DNA from: Rosa chinensis
Taxonomy: Eukaryota; Streptophyta; Magnoliopsida; Rosales; Rosaceae
DNA: 64,000 nt
Assembly: GCF_002994745.2 (NCBI RefSeq)
Contig: NC_037088.1
Coordinates: forward strand, 65,242,397 to 65,306,396
Direction of reading: 5' to 3'
The notes beneath the pieces were generated by a model. It saw nothing but the letters and a program-made list of their open reading frames with translations. It did no database searches and was not told the DNA's origin. How positions within the stretch are numbered: the stretch's first letter is position 1; each line of letters begins with the position of its first letter. Position numbers and translations under genes: made by a program. Positions 1-11,719 of this stretch are shown one piece after another.

Positions 1-1303
1 TTTGAGGGGACAAGGTTATGATAATGGTTCCAATATGAGAGGAAAACACCAAGGTGTCCAGAAAAGGTTACTTGACATAAATCCTAGAGCTTTTTATATG
101 CCATGCGGTTGTCACTCTCTTAATTTAGTACTTTGTGATATGGCAAACTCTTGTGTAAAAGGAAAATCATTTTTTGGAGCATGTCAGGCCATTTACAATG
201 TGTTTGCTAATTCAACAAAGCGATGGAACCTTTTACTTGAATATGTAGATGAATTAACATTGAAATCTTTGTCGGCTACACGGTGGGAAAGTCGTATTGA
301 AAGTGTGAAAGCAATAAAATCTCAATTTCCCAAAATAAAAGAAGCTTTAATCAAACTTGCTGAAATTGGTGATGCATATGATAATCATTTGAGTTGGGAA
401 GTTGGGAAATTATTAGATGGTGAATTTTCAAGTTTTGATTTCATTTTAAGTCTGGTTATATGGCATGATATTTTGCACAAAATAAACATGGTGAGCAAAA
501 ATTTGCAGGCTAAAGATATGATTCTTGATGTTGCTAATAAAAGTTTAAAAGGGTTGATTTCATTTTTTGAAAAATATAGAGAAAATGGATTTAATTCTAC
601 TATAATTGATGCTAAAGAAATTGCAAATGAAATGGGAATTGAGCCTGTATTTCCTGTGAAGCGTAGGGTTAAAAGAAAGAGACATTTTGATGAGATTCAT
701 GATACAGATAGAGAACAACAATCAGCTCAAGAAGATTTTAGAACTGATTACTTTCTTGTCTTAGTTGATATGGCTATTTCTCAATTGAAGAGTAGATTTG
801 AACAAATGGAAAGTTTTGAATCTGTATTTGGCTTCTTATTTGATGCATCACAGTTGGTTTCATTGGATGACGAAGAAATGAAAAATTGTTGCTTGAAACT
901 TGAACTTGCTTTGAAACATGGTGAGGTGTCTGATATTGATGCAAAATATTTGCTTTCTGAGTTACAAGTATTGCAGGAAATGCTACCAAATGAAGCATAT
1001 GAAACAGGAAACCCATGGAATTCCATTAAAATTATGGAGTTTGCAAAAAAAATGGATATGTTTCCAAATATTTTAGTTGCTTATAGGATTTTATTGACTA
1101 TACCTGTTACAGTGGCATCTGCAGAAAGAAGTTTTTCAAAATTAAAGTTATTAAAATCTTATTTGCGGACAACAATGACTCAAGATAGGTTGAATGGTTT
1201 AGCAATCTTGAGTATTGAAAAGAATATGTTGAAAAATATTGAGCTTGAGCACATAATTGATGATTTTGCTTCTAAAAGTGCAAGAAGAAATCATTTTAGA
1301 TGA
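1..1303 (+). CDS. hAT transposase, ZMYM1-like (5' end outside window)
   Basis: Transposase of a hAT-superfamily DNA transposon of the zinc-finger-MYM-type-1-like group; it would cut and paste the element in the nucleus. The frame is open from the window edge to a TGA at 1303 (433 residues visible). The start carries the DUF4371-type block [11 protein letters not shown], whose Asp is expected to be one of the RNase H-fold acidic residues, then [22 protein letters not shown] lies near residue 92. The C-terminal dimerisation region has the hAT signature [17 protein letters not shown] near residue 370, including the expected catalytic Glu. No stop or frameshift is visible, so the copy could be coding-competent. 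The N-terminal zinc finger lies outside the window. Family confident, activity unknown. Confidence 0.9.
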   Translation, partial: LRGQGYDNGSNMRGKHQGVQKRLLDINPRAFYMPCGCHSLNLVLCDMANSCVKGKSFFGACQAIYNVFANSTKRWNLLLEYVDELTLKSLSATRWESRIESVKAIKSQFPKIKEALIKLAEIGDAYDNHLSWEVGKLLDGEFSSFDFILSLVIWHDILHKINMVSKNLQAKDMILDVANKSLKGLISFFEKYRENGFNSTIIDAKEIANEMGIEPVFPVKRRVKRKRHFDEIHDTDREQQSAQEDFRTDYFLVLVDMAISQLKSRFEQMESFESVFGFLFDASQLVSLDDEEMKNCCLKLELALKHGEVSDIDAKYLLSELQVLQEMLPNEAYETGNPWNSIKIMEFAKKMDMFPNILVAYRILLTIPVTVASAERSFSKLKLLKSYLRTTMTQDRLNGLAILSIEKNMLKNIELEHIIDDFASKSARRNHFR

Positions 1304-1476
1304 GATTTGATTGATATAAAGTGATGTAATATTTATTTTTCGGGGTATTGGTTTTATGTCCCCCCCGTTGTATCATATTTTTTTTATCAATGTAAAATAT
1401 TTTTGATTTTTTTTTTATATAAAGGGCCCAATTTTATTTTTTGCCCCGGGCCTTGAATTTCCCAGGGCCGGGCCTG
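1304..1476 (+). mobile_element. 3' end of the hAT element with GC-rich terminal repeat
   Basis: The transposase stop is followed by about 120 bases of AT-rich 3' UTR and then a GC-rich run ending CAGGGCCGGGCCTG at about 1463-1476. A near-palindromic CAGGGCCGG terminus is usual for ZMYM1-like hAT elements. The partner terminus is outside the window, so the end and its 8-bp target duplication cannot be confirmed. Confidence 0.55.
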
Positions 1477-1484
1477 ACTAGACC

Positions 1485-2789
1485 CGTTCGTTCCAGAAAC
1501 CGCAACCCAATCCAAGGACCACACCTGCTTCCGCCACCGACTCCGGCTTCTGCGTCAAGACCTGCGATCTCTCCGCGTCAAGATGCTCTTCAACTGCCAC
1601 TACTTCTCAGACTCGAGCTTATTGGCGTTCTGATTCTGGTCGTCGAGAAAGTTGAGTCGGACTTGGGTCATCTGACCTCTAGTGAGATTTGAGAGCTACA
1701 TAAGAGGGTTTGGAGGATGAAAGGCCCTGGGCTGTCTTTCTGATTTCATCGGATATGGTTTTTCCGGCTTGTTATGAATTATGATACCAGTCGATGGACG
1801 ATACTCGTTTATAATGCGGTAAAGGAATTTAATATCAACCACACGAGTTAACGCAGTGGTGAGGCCACGTAGCTGTTGCAGTGGTTGTTCTCGATTTGAG
1901 CCACGTACTTGTTTTTGTCAAAGTGTAGATCGATTATGTACCTAATTCAATTGTATAAGATTATAGTTCTTTTTGATACTTGATTGAAATCATGAAGCCT
2001 CGAATACCATGGTCACTGCTAGGGACTAATCCGGACTGTAGAAGAGATCGACCAGTCACCCAAATTTTATAATGAAAGAGACATAACATATAAATATTGA
2101 TGAATGAAAAGAACAACTAGATTTTGCACATATGATTATGCTGATGACAGTTGTTTAACGATCTCATTAGGTAAGAGGGTCAGGAATTTCTCAAGTACAT
2201 CAATTTTATCCATCAAGAATTAGCTTGCTGTAGCATCTGATGTATCCAAAAAAAAAAAAAAATCTGATGATTTTGAATTTGGCACAAAAGACAACATAAT
2301 GGATTTAATAGTTTATCCTAAATAAGGGGGAAGTCTAAGGTGTGTTGATGTTTGTCATACATCAACTTTTTAATAAATATATATTAAATTAAATTAGTTG
2401 GTGAAACCTGTTGTATAGGTCAACAGGTTATCCACTTATAATTTGACATGTGTACTTAAAAAAAAATTATCATACTAAGTACTCATTTATAATTTTATAC
2501 GTAAATCGTTTAAAAACTTGTAATGCAGATCGTAAATATAGTAATTACTTTGATTACAACTATAATTATCACTAAATACGTCCAATGTAGTCATTTGTTG
2601 TAAAATGTCTCATCGATGATATAATTTACAAAAGAAATGACTCTAGTTACAAAAAGAACAACTGGATTACAAGAATAAGGACTTGAAAAATTTTAGGTCT
2701 AAAATGATTATTTACCATATAAACAAAACATTTGTTGTAGAACTGGTAAAGTGATAGTTTTTTTTTGTAAATGGAATCATATTTAATAG
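1485..2789. other. Intergenic, no gene recognised
   Basis: AT-rich sequence with a poly-A run near 2250. The short ORF at 1441-1692 overlaps the transposon end and matches no family I recognise. Confidence 0.5.
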
Positions 2790-2957
2790 GCCTGGGATCT
2801 GTTCGGCTCGTCTCGGGAACATGCCTATACCGATACCGATACCGATACCGAGTTTATAATCAGCTCGGTTCTGTTCGGGACGCTGGAATCTCAAATGCAA
2901 TACAGATTAGTTATGAATCCGATCGGTTTGGTACCAATAGGTTCCAATCGGCCTGAA
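2790..2957. repeat. GC-rich repeat with ATACCG hexamer run
   Basis: A 170-base island clearly richer in G and C than its surroundings, containing about four ATACCG units near 2828-2850. Its style (GGCCTGGGATCTGTTCGG at one end, ATCGGCCTGA at the other) resembles the hAT-derived repeat at 12817-14300. It may be a small non-autonomous DNA element, but I could not pair its ends. Confidence 0.3.
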
Positions 2958-3031
2958 CTATCTTCTTTCTGTCCTTGAGCTATCTTCTTACTCCTTTTAA
3001 ACTGAAACAAGTAAATTACACAAGAGTCAGA

Positions 3032-3370
3032 TTACTCGATTACATATAAACATGCAAAGTGAAAAGCCATAAGCAATCCACAAGCACCAATAACACTAGT
3101 CAGAGTGAATTCTATCAGCTCCATACCCTCCTCCACCATTCTCATAAATAATTCCAATGCCCTCAAACCTTCCCCATTTCGACAAAAGCCAGCCATTAGA
3201 GCATTATAAGAAAAACAATTCCTCTCTGGCATCTGATCAAACATCTCCACAGCCAACCCCACCAACCCAAAGTCCATGATTACTGCCTACATCTCCGTCC
3301 AAGTAATAACATCACAGATCCAGCCTAAAATTTCACTACTGAAACCTCACAGATCCAACCACTAGTCAAC
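3032..3370 (-). pseudogene. PPR protein fragment
   Basis: The minus strand encodes pentatricopeptide repeat motifs: an AVEMFDQMPERN segment, then FSYNALMAGFCRNGEGLRALELFMRM, then a partial third repeat. PPR proteins bind organellar RNA. The piece holds about two and a half repeats, has no start, targeting peptide or C-terminal domain, and is continued upstream only by a few coding-like codons before in-frame stops. It is a relic of a PLS-type PPR gene. A second unrelated PPR fragment lies at 22625-22870. Confidence 0.7.
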
Positions 3371-3454
3371 CCCAAATTACATAGAATAACAAGACAATGG
3401 TAGAGAGAAATAATTGAAAACCATATGTAAAGCTATGTACTTCATATATAGATC

Positions 3455-3456
<2 letters not shown>

Positions 3457-3541
<85 letters not shown>
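3457..3541. repeat. (GA)n microsatellite
   Basis: Uninterrupted GA dinucleotide tract of about 42 units. Confidence 0.95.
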
Positions 3542-3546
<5 letters not shown>

Positions 3547-3641
3547 TGGTTCTGACTTCAGAGACATGAAAAACTTGAATGAAGAGATATTAGAATGACT
3601 AAGACAGACCCTGTTGGAAATTTGCAGAAAGCTATTGAAAA

Positions 3642-4162
3642 GATTTCACACGGATATTTGTGTGAAACCTGTAAATAGTGAGCCAAACAAAATTACACTA
3701 CTAAAATTATGTACTTAAATTTTTTCTTTCAGTTTATGTTGATATAAAACTCACACGGATGGCCGTGTCAGTTCTAAATATTAACATTTTTTTTTTCGGT
3801 TACATAAATATTAACACTGTTTATATATAATTATGTTTTTACTAAAATCTTATTATTCATATTTTTACACATATATCTGTGTGAAGAAATATTTCACACG
3901 GAAAACCGTGTGAATTTTTAATTTATCGCCGACAAATTTACAAGATTCTCTAAATTTTACTTTATTTCACACAGACTCCGTGTGTAAATTGACTAGAAAA
4001 AATGAAAAATATTGGGTCCCAGTTTGAACCTTATGTGGCCACAATAGTCTGTGTGAAAAATGCATGCACACGGATTTCCGTGTACTTTATACACTGATAT
4101 TTGTCCGTGTGAAGCTCTGTGACAACATCATCCGTGTGAAAAGACCTATTTTTCTAGTAGTG
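3642..4162. mobile_element. Short non-autonomous CACTA-like element(s)
   Basis: The right end reads ...TTCTAGTAGTG, the inverse complement of the plant CACTA terminus CACTACTAGAA, finishing at 4162. A matching CACTACTA start lies at 3696, giving a 467-bp element. Inside are at least five copies of a subterminal motif, CACACGG paired with CCGTGTG 4-6 bases later (near 3750, 3893, 3967, 4065), plus single copies at 4107 and 4131. Arrays of such motifs are the usual transposase-binding sites of CACTA elements. Another motif pair at 3646 and a TAGTG at 3675-3679 lie just outside the left end, so this may be two abutting or rearranged copies. The 3-bp flanks (TTA and TAT) do not match as a clean duplication. 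No coding capacity. Confidence 0.65.
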
Positions 4163-6020
4163 TATCTTGGTACATCATATATATTTTATGCTGCATAAGA
4201 TGAGTAAAAACAAAAAATGCGATTGAAAATAGAGGGAATGTGATGCTTAAGATAATAGAAGAGGGTCGGTAATATATTATCATTTGCTTACTGTCTATAT
4301 TGTCACGAGCTTGCTACTGTAGTTTCTCTGTGATATGCTTTTGTCTTGAGACTTTGTTTTGGCCTTTGATAAAAGCATATATCAGATCGACTACCGCTTT
4401 CGCTTGACGACATGCATTGCTACACTAGATGCATATTCGTGATTCCTAGCTAATTTATAGTCCTATTGTCCTAGCGCGCTACACGCACTTGACATAGTTA
4501 TAATTAATGTGATATATTAAATACACACACACAAGCACATACATACATGACAACCCTTACATACATATACACACACATATATATATATATTATACGTACT
4601 ACGAGAATGAGAGCCTACATCCCATAGATGACGATATATAACCTGGACAATATGGTTTTCAGAACTGAGAATATGCTATGTGCATAAAACTAACGAAGTT
4701 GCTTGGTGGCGGAAATGGGAGTTTGTTACTATAACAATGCGACGAGGAAGAAAACTACAGAATGGATGGGAACATGATCATGTATGTTGTATGGCATGCA
4801 TCTTTTAGTTTATGAAATATCTCTGATATATTGAGTACGTCACGTACTTTGTCAAATATTTTTTTTTTTTCAATAACAACATTATGCCTAAAAATTACAC
4901 TGAAAACATCAATGTCTTGAATTGAAATCACAAATACTTTGAACTAATTAAGAGTACCAATAGTGTTTTATTTTCAGTCTAAATATCGGAAAGAGAAAAT
5001 AGATATCGCATAAACTTTACATGCCAACTAAATCTCTGTATATGTGACAGACAGCATGGCCAACACGACCAACTCAAGCCCATCAATACTAACCCAAAGA
5101 ACCAAACTGATGACGATTTTCCCCAGGCACTGCAATTGATGAGCTCTTGGTTGTTCAATGCTTTCATCCATTACTGATGAAGCATTATTGAGTTCCAAAA
5201 GAATATTAGAAAAATAAATAAGCCTGTATCAAATCTATCCAGATTACTGAAAAAAGGACTCCAAAGGATGAAACTATGAAACTATGGAAAAAGGACTCTT
5301 AAGATACATGTGTATAGCATTGAGTTTCGATAGTGACTCGGCCAATAGCATTTTTTCTCTTTGACTCTTCGAGGCAGTGGCAAATTGTATATGATGGAGG
5401 GAGTTTCTAACAACACATGTCTAGTAAGGTGCTTGTGTTGTACGTATTATTTAGGCTATTCGATCATGACTCTCAACTTTTGTAAGGCTGATACCTTTTA
5501 GCTTTGCAAAAAGCTTATTTGGTGTTGTCACATGTTTCATGATCAATCATCTATAACAACGTATGATACACTATACTCGTATGATATGTAGGTTTTGATT
5601 TTTCTAATCACTTACAATAAATATATGATCGCAATAGAAGACTAACGATAGTAGTTGGAAGAAAGATACTAATAATTAGACGCCAAAGTTAACTTTGATT
5701 TTAGTCAATCTCATTACGGATTCATTTTGAATCGGAATCAAAATTAGAGGGTTTTTATTTATTCTGAAACAAAAGAGATATTAAAAAAATTCAAGGTTTG
5801 TTCTATATATATATATATAAAACCTCGTATTTACCTAAGATAATATTTAAATATCTATATATTATCTTGAAAGATAATATTTAAATCTATCACCTATAGA
5901 TATATATATATATCTTAATTTCTTTGCTATATATATATTATATATAAAATAAGCCTTGGAAATTAAGACTAAGATATTAATATATATATATATATCTTAA
6001 TATTTAAATCTATCACCTAA
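4163..6020. other. Intergenic, no gene recognised
   Basis: AT-rich sequence with short CA/TA microsatellites (about 4520-4590 and 5805-6000). The 62-codon minus ORF at 4979-5167 has no recognisable domain. Confidence 0.5.
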
Positions 6021-6021
6021 G

Positions 6022-6427
6022 AAGAGTATAAATATAAAGTTTGTAGGAATTGTTTAATTGGTAGCTTGTGCTCTAGTGGTGGGGAGTTGAACTCTTATGA
6101 AAGAGGTTGGGGGTTCGAACTTGGAAGAGGAATTATATATTTTGTATAATTATTCGGCCTCGCCTAAAAAGAGTATAAATATAATGTTTGTAGACATTGT
6201 TCAATTGACAGCTCGTGCTCCAGTGGTGGGGAGTTGAGCTTTTATAAAAGAGGTTGGGGGTTCGAACCTCATGTCTTTCAAGGTTTATATGTATTATTGT
6301 TCGGCCTTGCCTAAAAAGAGTATAAATATGAAGTTTGTACATAATATAGTGAGGAAAGCTCTTGCTCCAGCGGTGGGGGGTTCGAACCTCACCACTCTCA
6401 AGACTTATTTTGTATAATTATTCGGTC
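6022..6427 (+). repeat. Tandem trimer of a tRNA-derived SINE-like unit
   Basis: Three diverged head-to-tail copies start at AAGAGTATAAATAT (6022, 6169, 6317), with a period of 147-148 bases; the third is shortened. Each has a tRNA-type internal pol III promoter: an A-box-like AGCTTGTGCTCTAGTGG or AGCTCGTGCTCCAGTGG, and 35-45 bases later a B box GGGTTCGAAC. The units end in ATTATTCGGCC..GCCTAAAA. The arrangement suggests a tRNA-derived SINE amplified in tandem locally instead of by retroposition, since no A-tail or target duplication separates the units. The small minus-strand ORFs here are frame shadows. Confidence 0.6.
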
Positions 6428-6599
6428 ATAAAATGACCATTTTAGCCCTCAACATTTGGACGGAGCGGCAGAAATTGGGCACGGAAGACACAAATTAGAA
6501 AGTTTAGGGGGTAAAAAAGTGAAATTGAGAGTCTGGGGGGTGAACTGATGACACCCCCAAACTTTAGGGGGGTAAACTGAAATTAATCCATAAATAAAT

Positions 6600-7467
6600 A
6601 AAACTGATGGACCCACTATGGCGTTAGGGTAAGGACCTTAAACTCGATATTCAGTCTTGGACTGTCTGAGCAAAGTTTAAGCCACCACCGTAGTGCGCCG
6701 GACTCGAAGCAATTTTGCCAACTCGCAGTCTCGACTGTTCTTCTTCGGCAGCTTATCAGGTATGTTTTGATTGAGCTAAATCTCACTTCTGATCGATTGT
6801 TGTGAAACAAAATATGGGCCTTCCATTTCTCTGTTCGCAAGGTCTTTGATTCAGTGCCTCTTTGAGATTGCTCGGATTGTGGTTTAGGGTTCGAATCCCA
6901 TTTGTCTGATTCGTTCCCAAGTTTTTGACTTTGAATCAAATACATCTTCTAACATGTATGCGTTATGTAATTCAATTTCATCGTGTATATATGATGTACC
7001 ACTGCATATATAGCTAGCGACAATTCTTTCATAACTTTCGCCGTGAATTCACATACGGTAGAGAAAAGAAGACATTAAAATGAACAAGAACAATACAAAC
7101 TGCAATATTAATCAACACTAGGATCCAAGATAAAGGGGTTCCGTTAGCAGAAAGCAGAGACTAAGAAGATATTCACCAAAAGACCAAGTACATGCACTGG
7201 GGATATGCATTAAATTTTATCCGATCAATATGTAAGCACCCTCCAGAGTAGAGAAACTACAATATCAATTGGGGTAGCGGTTTCGTGTGCCTCTATATGC
7301 ATTGAAATTGTTATGCTGTTTGGTAATCTAGAGTTTGTGATGATTTGAATTTTATTTTAAATGATTTGAAGTCTCAATGGTTTCGGCCTTGTCAATGTGA
7401 CTGAACTTTTTGTGACTGAACCTTGTTATTTTTTTTCTGTTTTTGTTTTTAGGTATCTAGAGTTAAA
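6600..7467 (+). promoter_or_regulatory. Probable 5' leader exon and first intron of the pseudokinase-KEN gene
   Basis: A plausible untranslated exon ends at CAG|GTATG near 6758. A long intron then runs to a pyrimidine-rich TTTTTAG acceptor at 7452, 16 bases before the ATG at 7468. The split leader is inferred from splice-site appearance only; I cannot point to a start site or TATA box with confidence. Confidence 0.4.
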
Positions 7468-8853
7468 ATGAGTCTGGTTGACGAAAGAACCATATTGAGG
7501 AGCATCGTAACAAAACAGGATCGTCTGTACCTCCTCAATAAGGTATGTTTTCTCTATTTATATGTCTGCATAAGTATATGTGAATATTGATTAATGTAAT
7601 CTGAAAGAATTTAAATTTGATGTGTGTGTGTGTGTGTGTATTTTTTTTTATAGGTGATAGGCGCTCGTTTAATCTCGTATGAGATAAAGAACTTCTTCGT
7701 GCCAAAATCAGACTACACTGAGTTGTCAGAAAAAAAGTCATACTACACTGGAACTATCCGATTTGACAACGAGACACAAAAAGAAGCCTCTTTTTTCAAA
7801 TTTGCACAGAATGAAGGAGAAATAGCTAAGCATATTTTTAAAGCAGCTTCCAAATTGAATCAAGATGGAATCCTACAGCCCTGGTTTCTCACCAATAACA
7901 AATTAGAGAAGACGTGGATTTTATGTTACGAGCGCTTCAACTATCTTCTCAGTGAGCTACCAGATAACGACATTTTTGAGCTGCCTGAAAATTGGCGTCT
8001 TTCTGTTAGGTATAGACATTCTCTTAGCATTTGTCTTTTTTAAATATAATATATTATTTACTAAGCTGACTGTATATTGCAGGAACTCTATGGAGACCAT
8101 CAAATACATACATGAACGCTATCTTCTTCATCTGGGTTTGAAAAAAAGAAGTAGCTACGCCCTAATTAAAGACAAGAATGGTTTCAAAATCAAAATCCTC
8201 TTTGATCGTAATTCGTCGAGTGAGAATTCGGTGTACAACATAAAAAAGGCAAAATTGGATGATTGGAAAGATTATAAGGACGTGCTGGAGTTTCTGTTGA
8301 AGTCATTGCCACAAACGGATGACCTAAAGTTGTTTCTAAGTTATTTTGGTCTGGGCCAAAATGGGTAAGTAATATGATTAGTTTCCTTGACTATTTTATA
8401 TATGGATATGTGTGTATGTGTGTGTGTTATGTCATTGGGTTGGTTTTTAATTGTCATTTCTTTGTGCTATTTGTTTTCAGGAAATATAAGGTTTTCGTCG
8501 ATCGGCTCATCAGACATCCTTTTCTCTTGCGTGCTGAAGAAAAGATGCAGCTTATTACAAATGTACAACATGCAATTATTACCCAAATGATCAGTCAAAA
8601 TTTTCGGAATGCTGTAAATGGTGAAAAATTCTCCGAGTATGAGAATTGGGATAAGAAACTTGATAATTGGCTGGCAAATATATACTCACGGCAAATAAGA
8701 GCTGGAATCAGATATAACGTCCTCAAGGTAACAGGTCTCATCAAGTTTTTAAAAGATATTTATGTCCACCATTGTGGTCAAGTTGAAGAGGTCGATTCTC
8801 ATGTGCCGCATTCGTTTCCTGGGTTATATGGTCGGCTTTATGAGTCTTTATGA
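7468..8853 (+). CDS. Pseudokinase-KEN domain protein (IRE1/RNase L-like), copy 1
   Basis: Spliced model with exons 7468-7542, 7654-8009, 8083-8364 and 8481-8853, all GT/AG and in phase, giving 361 residues. Residues about 40-235 resemble a decayed protein kinase fold: the helix-C region and a YERF hinge are recognisable, but there is no glycine loop, the HRD loop is HLGLKK (160-165), and no DFG is visible. From His250-Pro251 to the end the protein follows the KEN ribonuclease domain of IRE1 and RNase L, ending in the characteristic FPGLYGRLYES. Of the nuclease residues, Tyr316 and His334 are present, but the Arg-Asn pair is Lys329-Asp330, so RNA cleavage may be weak or lost. There is no signal peptide, membrane segment or luminal sensor, so the protein is predicted soluble. 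A related gene on the other strand lies at 42476-45323. Family call is good; function is inferred. Confidence 0.75.
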
Positions 8854-9099
8854 AGGTATTACTATATATTTATTGTGATTGATATGGATGTTAGCTTTGT
8901 TGTTAATTGTCCCAATAATGCGTATTATCTTCTCTTGTTTAAATGTAAATTTCTGTTTTTTTTTTTTTGTTCAGTAATAATTTTAAATGCCTGTGCATTT
9001 CTTGAGTTAGGACGTTAGAGCTGGGATACTGCCGAATTAAAAAATAAAATATTGTGAGAATTCAACAATTCGATTGAAATTGTTAGTGCAAAGACTGAA

Positions 9100-10095
9100 T
9101 CATTTGTCCTCAATTTTGGAAACATAGGGGGAAGAGGCTGTCAGTGCAAAGACTGAATCGAAGTCTGAAACAGTGGAGAAATCTGACAACTGAAATGAAG
9201 CCGAGAATCTGGTTCCGCAGCGAACAAGGAAAGTGAGAATCCACCTCCACTGAAAATTGTAAGTTCTCCTTCAGTACTATAATAAAATCCACGTGCTTAA
9301 CAATACATATTTCCTCCATATATTCGTGTCTCATTGAAGTTACATGGTGTGGTGCAGGAAGTTCCTTCAGAATGAATTTGAGATGTGCACGAAGGCCAGA
9401 GGTTATCCCTGCAAATGCATAGGTGTCTCCTTTGCATACATAAGCAGGGAACTAGAGTTGGGGAGCATGTGGTGATGAGGAAGCTTACTAATGAATTCAG
9501 CAATTATATAGAAGAAATCGTGGTTTGAGCGATATCTTATCATTTGATGCAAAACAAAGATCCAGTGTACCGTAATGGAAAGCGTGTTATATCATCAACA
9601 AGGTACACTCACACTTTCTGTGTGCATGATTTCTCAATAATATAGGTTTCTTGGTTATATCTTGCTGCAAATAAACCGCACTAATGTCGGCATGTGAAAC
9701 AGTTTGTCCCCTGGACTGAGTATATTCCAGGAGGGAATATATGGCGGCAAAGATTCTCTGAAATTGCAGACAGATGCTGATTCTGACGAGGTCTTTATTT
9801 TATCTTAATTTCACCTTTGATATTGTGCATCTCAACAATTGGACTAATGATTTATCATTTGTTCTCAAACTGAGGGGCAAGAAGCTGTCAGTGAAAGACT
9901 GAATCAAAGTCTGAAACAGCGAATAAATCTGACACCAAAAATGAAGCAGAGAAATCTGGTTCTGCAGCGAAAAAGGAAAGCGAGAATCCACCTTCTTCAA
10001 AAATTGTAAGTTCAAATTCGTCAGTTCTATAATAAAATCCACCTGGTTAACGATACATATTGTCTCCATTTATTCCTTGTCTCATTGAATTTGCT
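9100..10095 (+). repeat. Duplicated exon-like segment, about 220 bases each
   Basis: Segments 9100-9340 and 9870-10095 are diverged direct copies. Both contain a GAGGCTGTCAGTG-like start, an AATCTGGTTC-GCAGCGAA core, GAGAATCCACCT, and the tail AATAAAATCCACCTG..TTAAC. In one frame the second copy reads as a Lys/Glu/Ser-rich stretch ending at a GTAAGT donor, like an exon of the low-complexity N-terminal part of the AAA-ATPase family found just downstream. Both copies contain frame breaks. Confidence 0.5.
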
Positions 10096-11045
10096 AATGG
10101 TTACTGATCAAGTATATGCTATAAGATCCTCTGCACAAGTTTCATCTTTTTCTTTACTTTCTGGGTAACAAGTTTTTGTTGACATGAATATTTGACTAAT
10201 TAGATGCTCTTAATCTTATGGATTTTGTCAATAAGTAGTTTTCGTGGTTTGAATATATTGCTTTTGTTTTTGCATCCAAATTTTGGCTGTATGGAAGCTA
10301 TACGTTCTGCACTGAATTTGTTAAATGCTTTTTAAGTCCTGTTTTCCAGATCAACCCATCAAAAGATATCTCGTTAAGGTATCAAAACTAGTTGATAGAA
10401 GACCAAGTATTGAGGCCTAAAGGGACATAGATCCTATTTCTGCATTTAATGCCACAATCCCTTTGGTCATCCTTTAAAGAATTGCAGGAGATCAGTAGGA
10501 ATCTCCATTCTGGCACAATATAAAAGTTATGACTGTTTTCAAGTCTAGGCTTCATTCAGCTTCATCCATATAATAACAAATCTGCAATATGCTTATCTGC
10601 TTTGTGATTTCATGTTAGATATAGTTCTCAAATGATTATCATCAGATTTTTCTGTATTGCATGTCAAAGTGGTCTGATCTTCTCCTGAAACCTGCCCCCT
10701 TACATATATTCTTTAAAGATGGCGTTGTTATGTATGACAGAAAACAGTAAATGATATGCATTCTAGTTCTGGTGAAACCATCTTAAACCTTTCTGCAAGT
10801 GTGAGGCATTTCATTTTTCTCTGAAAACCTCAGTTCATGGGAACCATCTTTTCTGATTTTCATGGCATACACCCTTGAATAAAGTCACGTGTCCATGTGG
10901 ACTTTGGAGGTCCAAGATGGACAATCTTTGAAAGTCCAAAGTACTTCCATATCTTCCTAGTTGTATAATTCTGAAACTTGAGCTTGTATTAATGAAATAT
11001 TTTCTGCTTGTTTTACAATTGTTGGTTTTATGATGCCAATGACAG

Positions 11046-11600
11046 GGAAGAACTTGGATGTTATTAACAAGTGCTGCATATGTTCATCTGAAACACTACT
11101 TATCCAAACACATCCGGAACCTTTCACCTGCGAGCAGAGCTATTTGGCTATCAGGACCTGCAGGTATGCTATTTGACATCTTTTTCTATTTTGCATTGAC
11201 ATTCTTATGCCTCATTTTTTTCTTAGAGTCAATCTAACTTGCATGTTTAATTCCCGCAGAACTTCATCATCAAATGGTCGCCAAGGCTTTAGCTCATTTC
11301 TTTGAATTGAAGTTGCTGTTGTTGGATGTTAACCGAGTATTTGCAGCTTTACTCTTCAATAAACTTTGGCTCATCACAGTTACTTGTATGCCATTTTTCG
11401 CATTTTACCGATGCAGAGTTAATATGGGTGTACTAAAAATGATTCAGCAAGCATTCTCTGCTGTTCATGTATCTCTGTTACATTGTAATGTAATCCTGTG
11501 GAACGGGAGATTGTGGTATTTGGAGATGATTTGGGATTTTAGCAAAATAGGTAGGCGAACTTGCATTCGATATGCAGTGTTCGGAGATGGCTAGCATTTC
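11046..11600 (+). pseudogene. AAA-ATPase (ATAD1/MSP1-like large plant family) relic
   Basis: Two exons join in phase: 11046-11163 (LLTSAAYVHLKHYLSKHIR then AIWLSGPAG, followed by GTATGC) and 11260 to about 11337 (ELHHQMVAKALAHFFELKLL). This is the linker and the first P-loop-like strand of the large plant AAA-ATPases that have an FHA-like N-terminus. The following sequence to 11593 is open, but I do not recognise family motifs in it, and the Walker B, sensor and second-half motifs are absent. With the broken copies at 9100-10095 it looks like the decayed remains of one gene. A polyadenylation-like AATAAAA occurs near 11665. Confidence 0.6.
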
Positions 11601-11719
11601 ATACATTGTTCCATACTTCCATCTTTTGTAATTTCTCATTGTACAGTGTTGTATTATTAAAAATAATAAAATATACATTTTAAAACCCCTGGAGTTACTT
11701 AGGGCCTAATAAACAATAT

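Noticed and set aside
6888..6900. GGGTTCGAATCCC as a tRNA gene
   Set aside because: Only a B-box/T-loop-like string is present; no cloverleaf partner arms could be drawn around it.
6616..6945. 109-codon minus ORF
   Set aside because: No domain; it lies over the probable leader exon and intron start of KEN copy 1 on the opposite strand.
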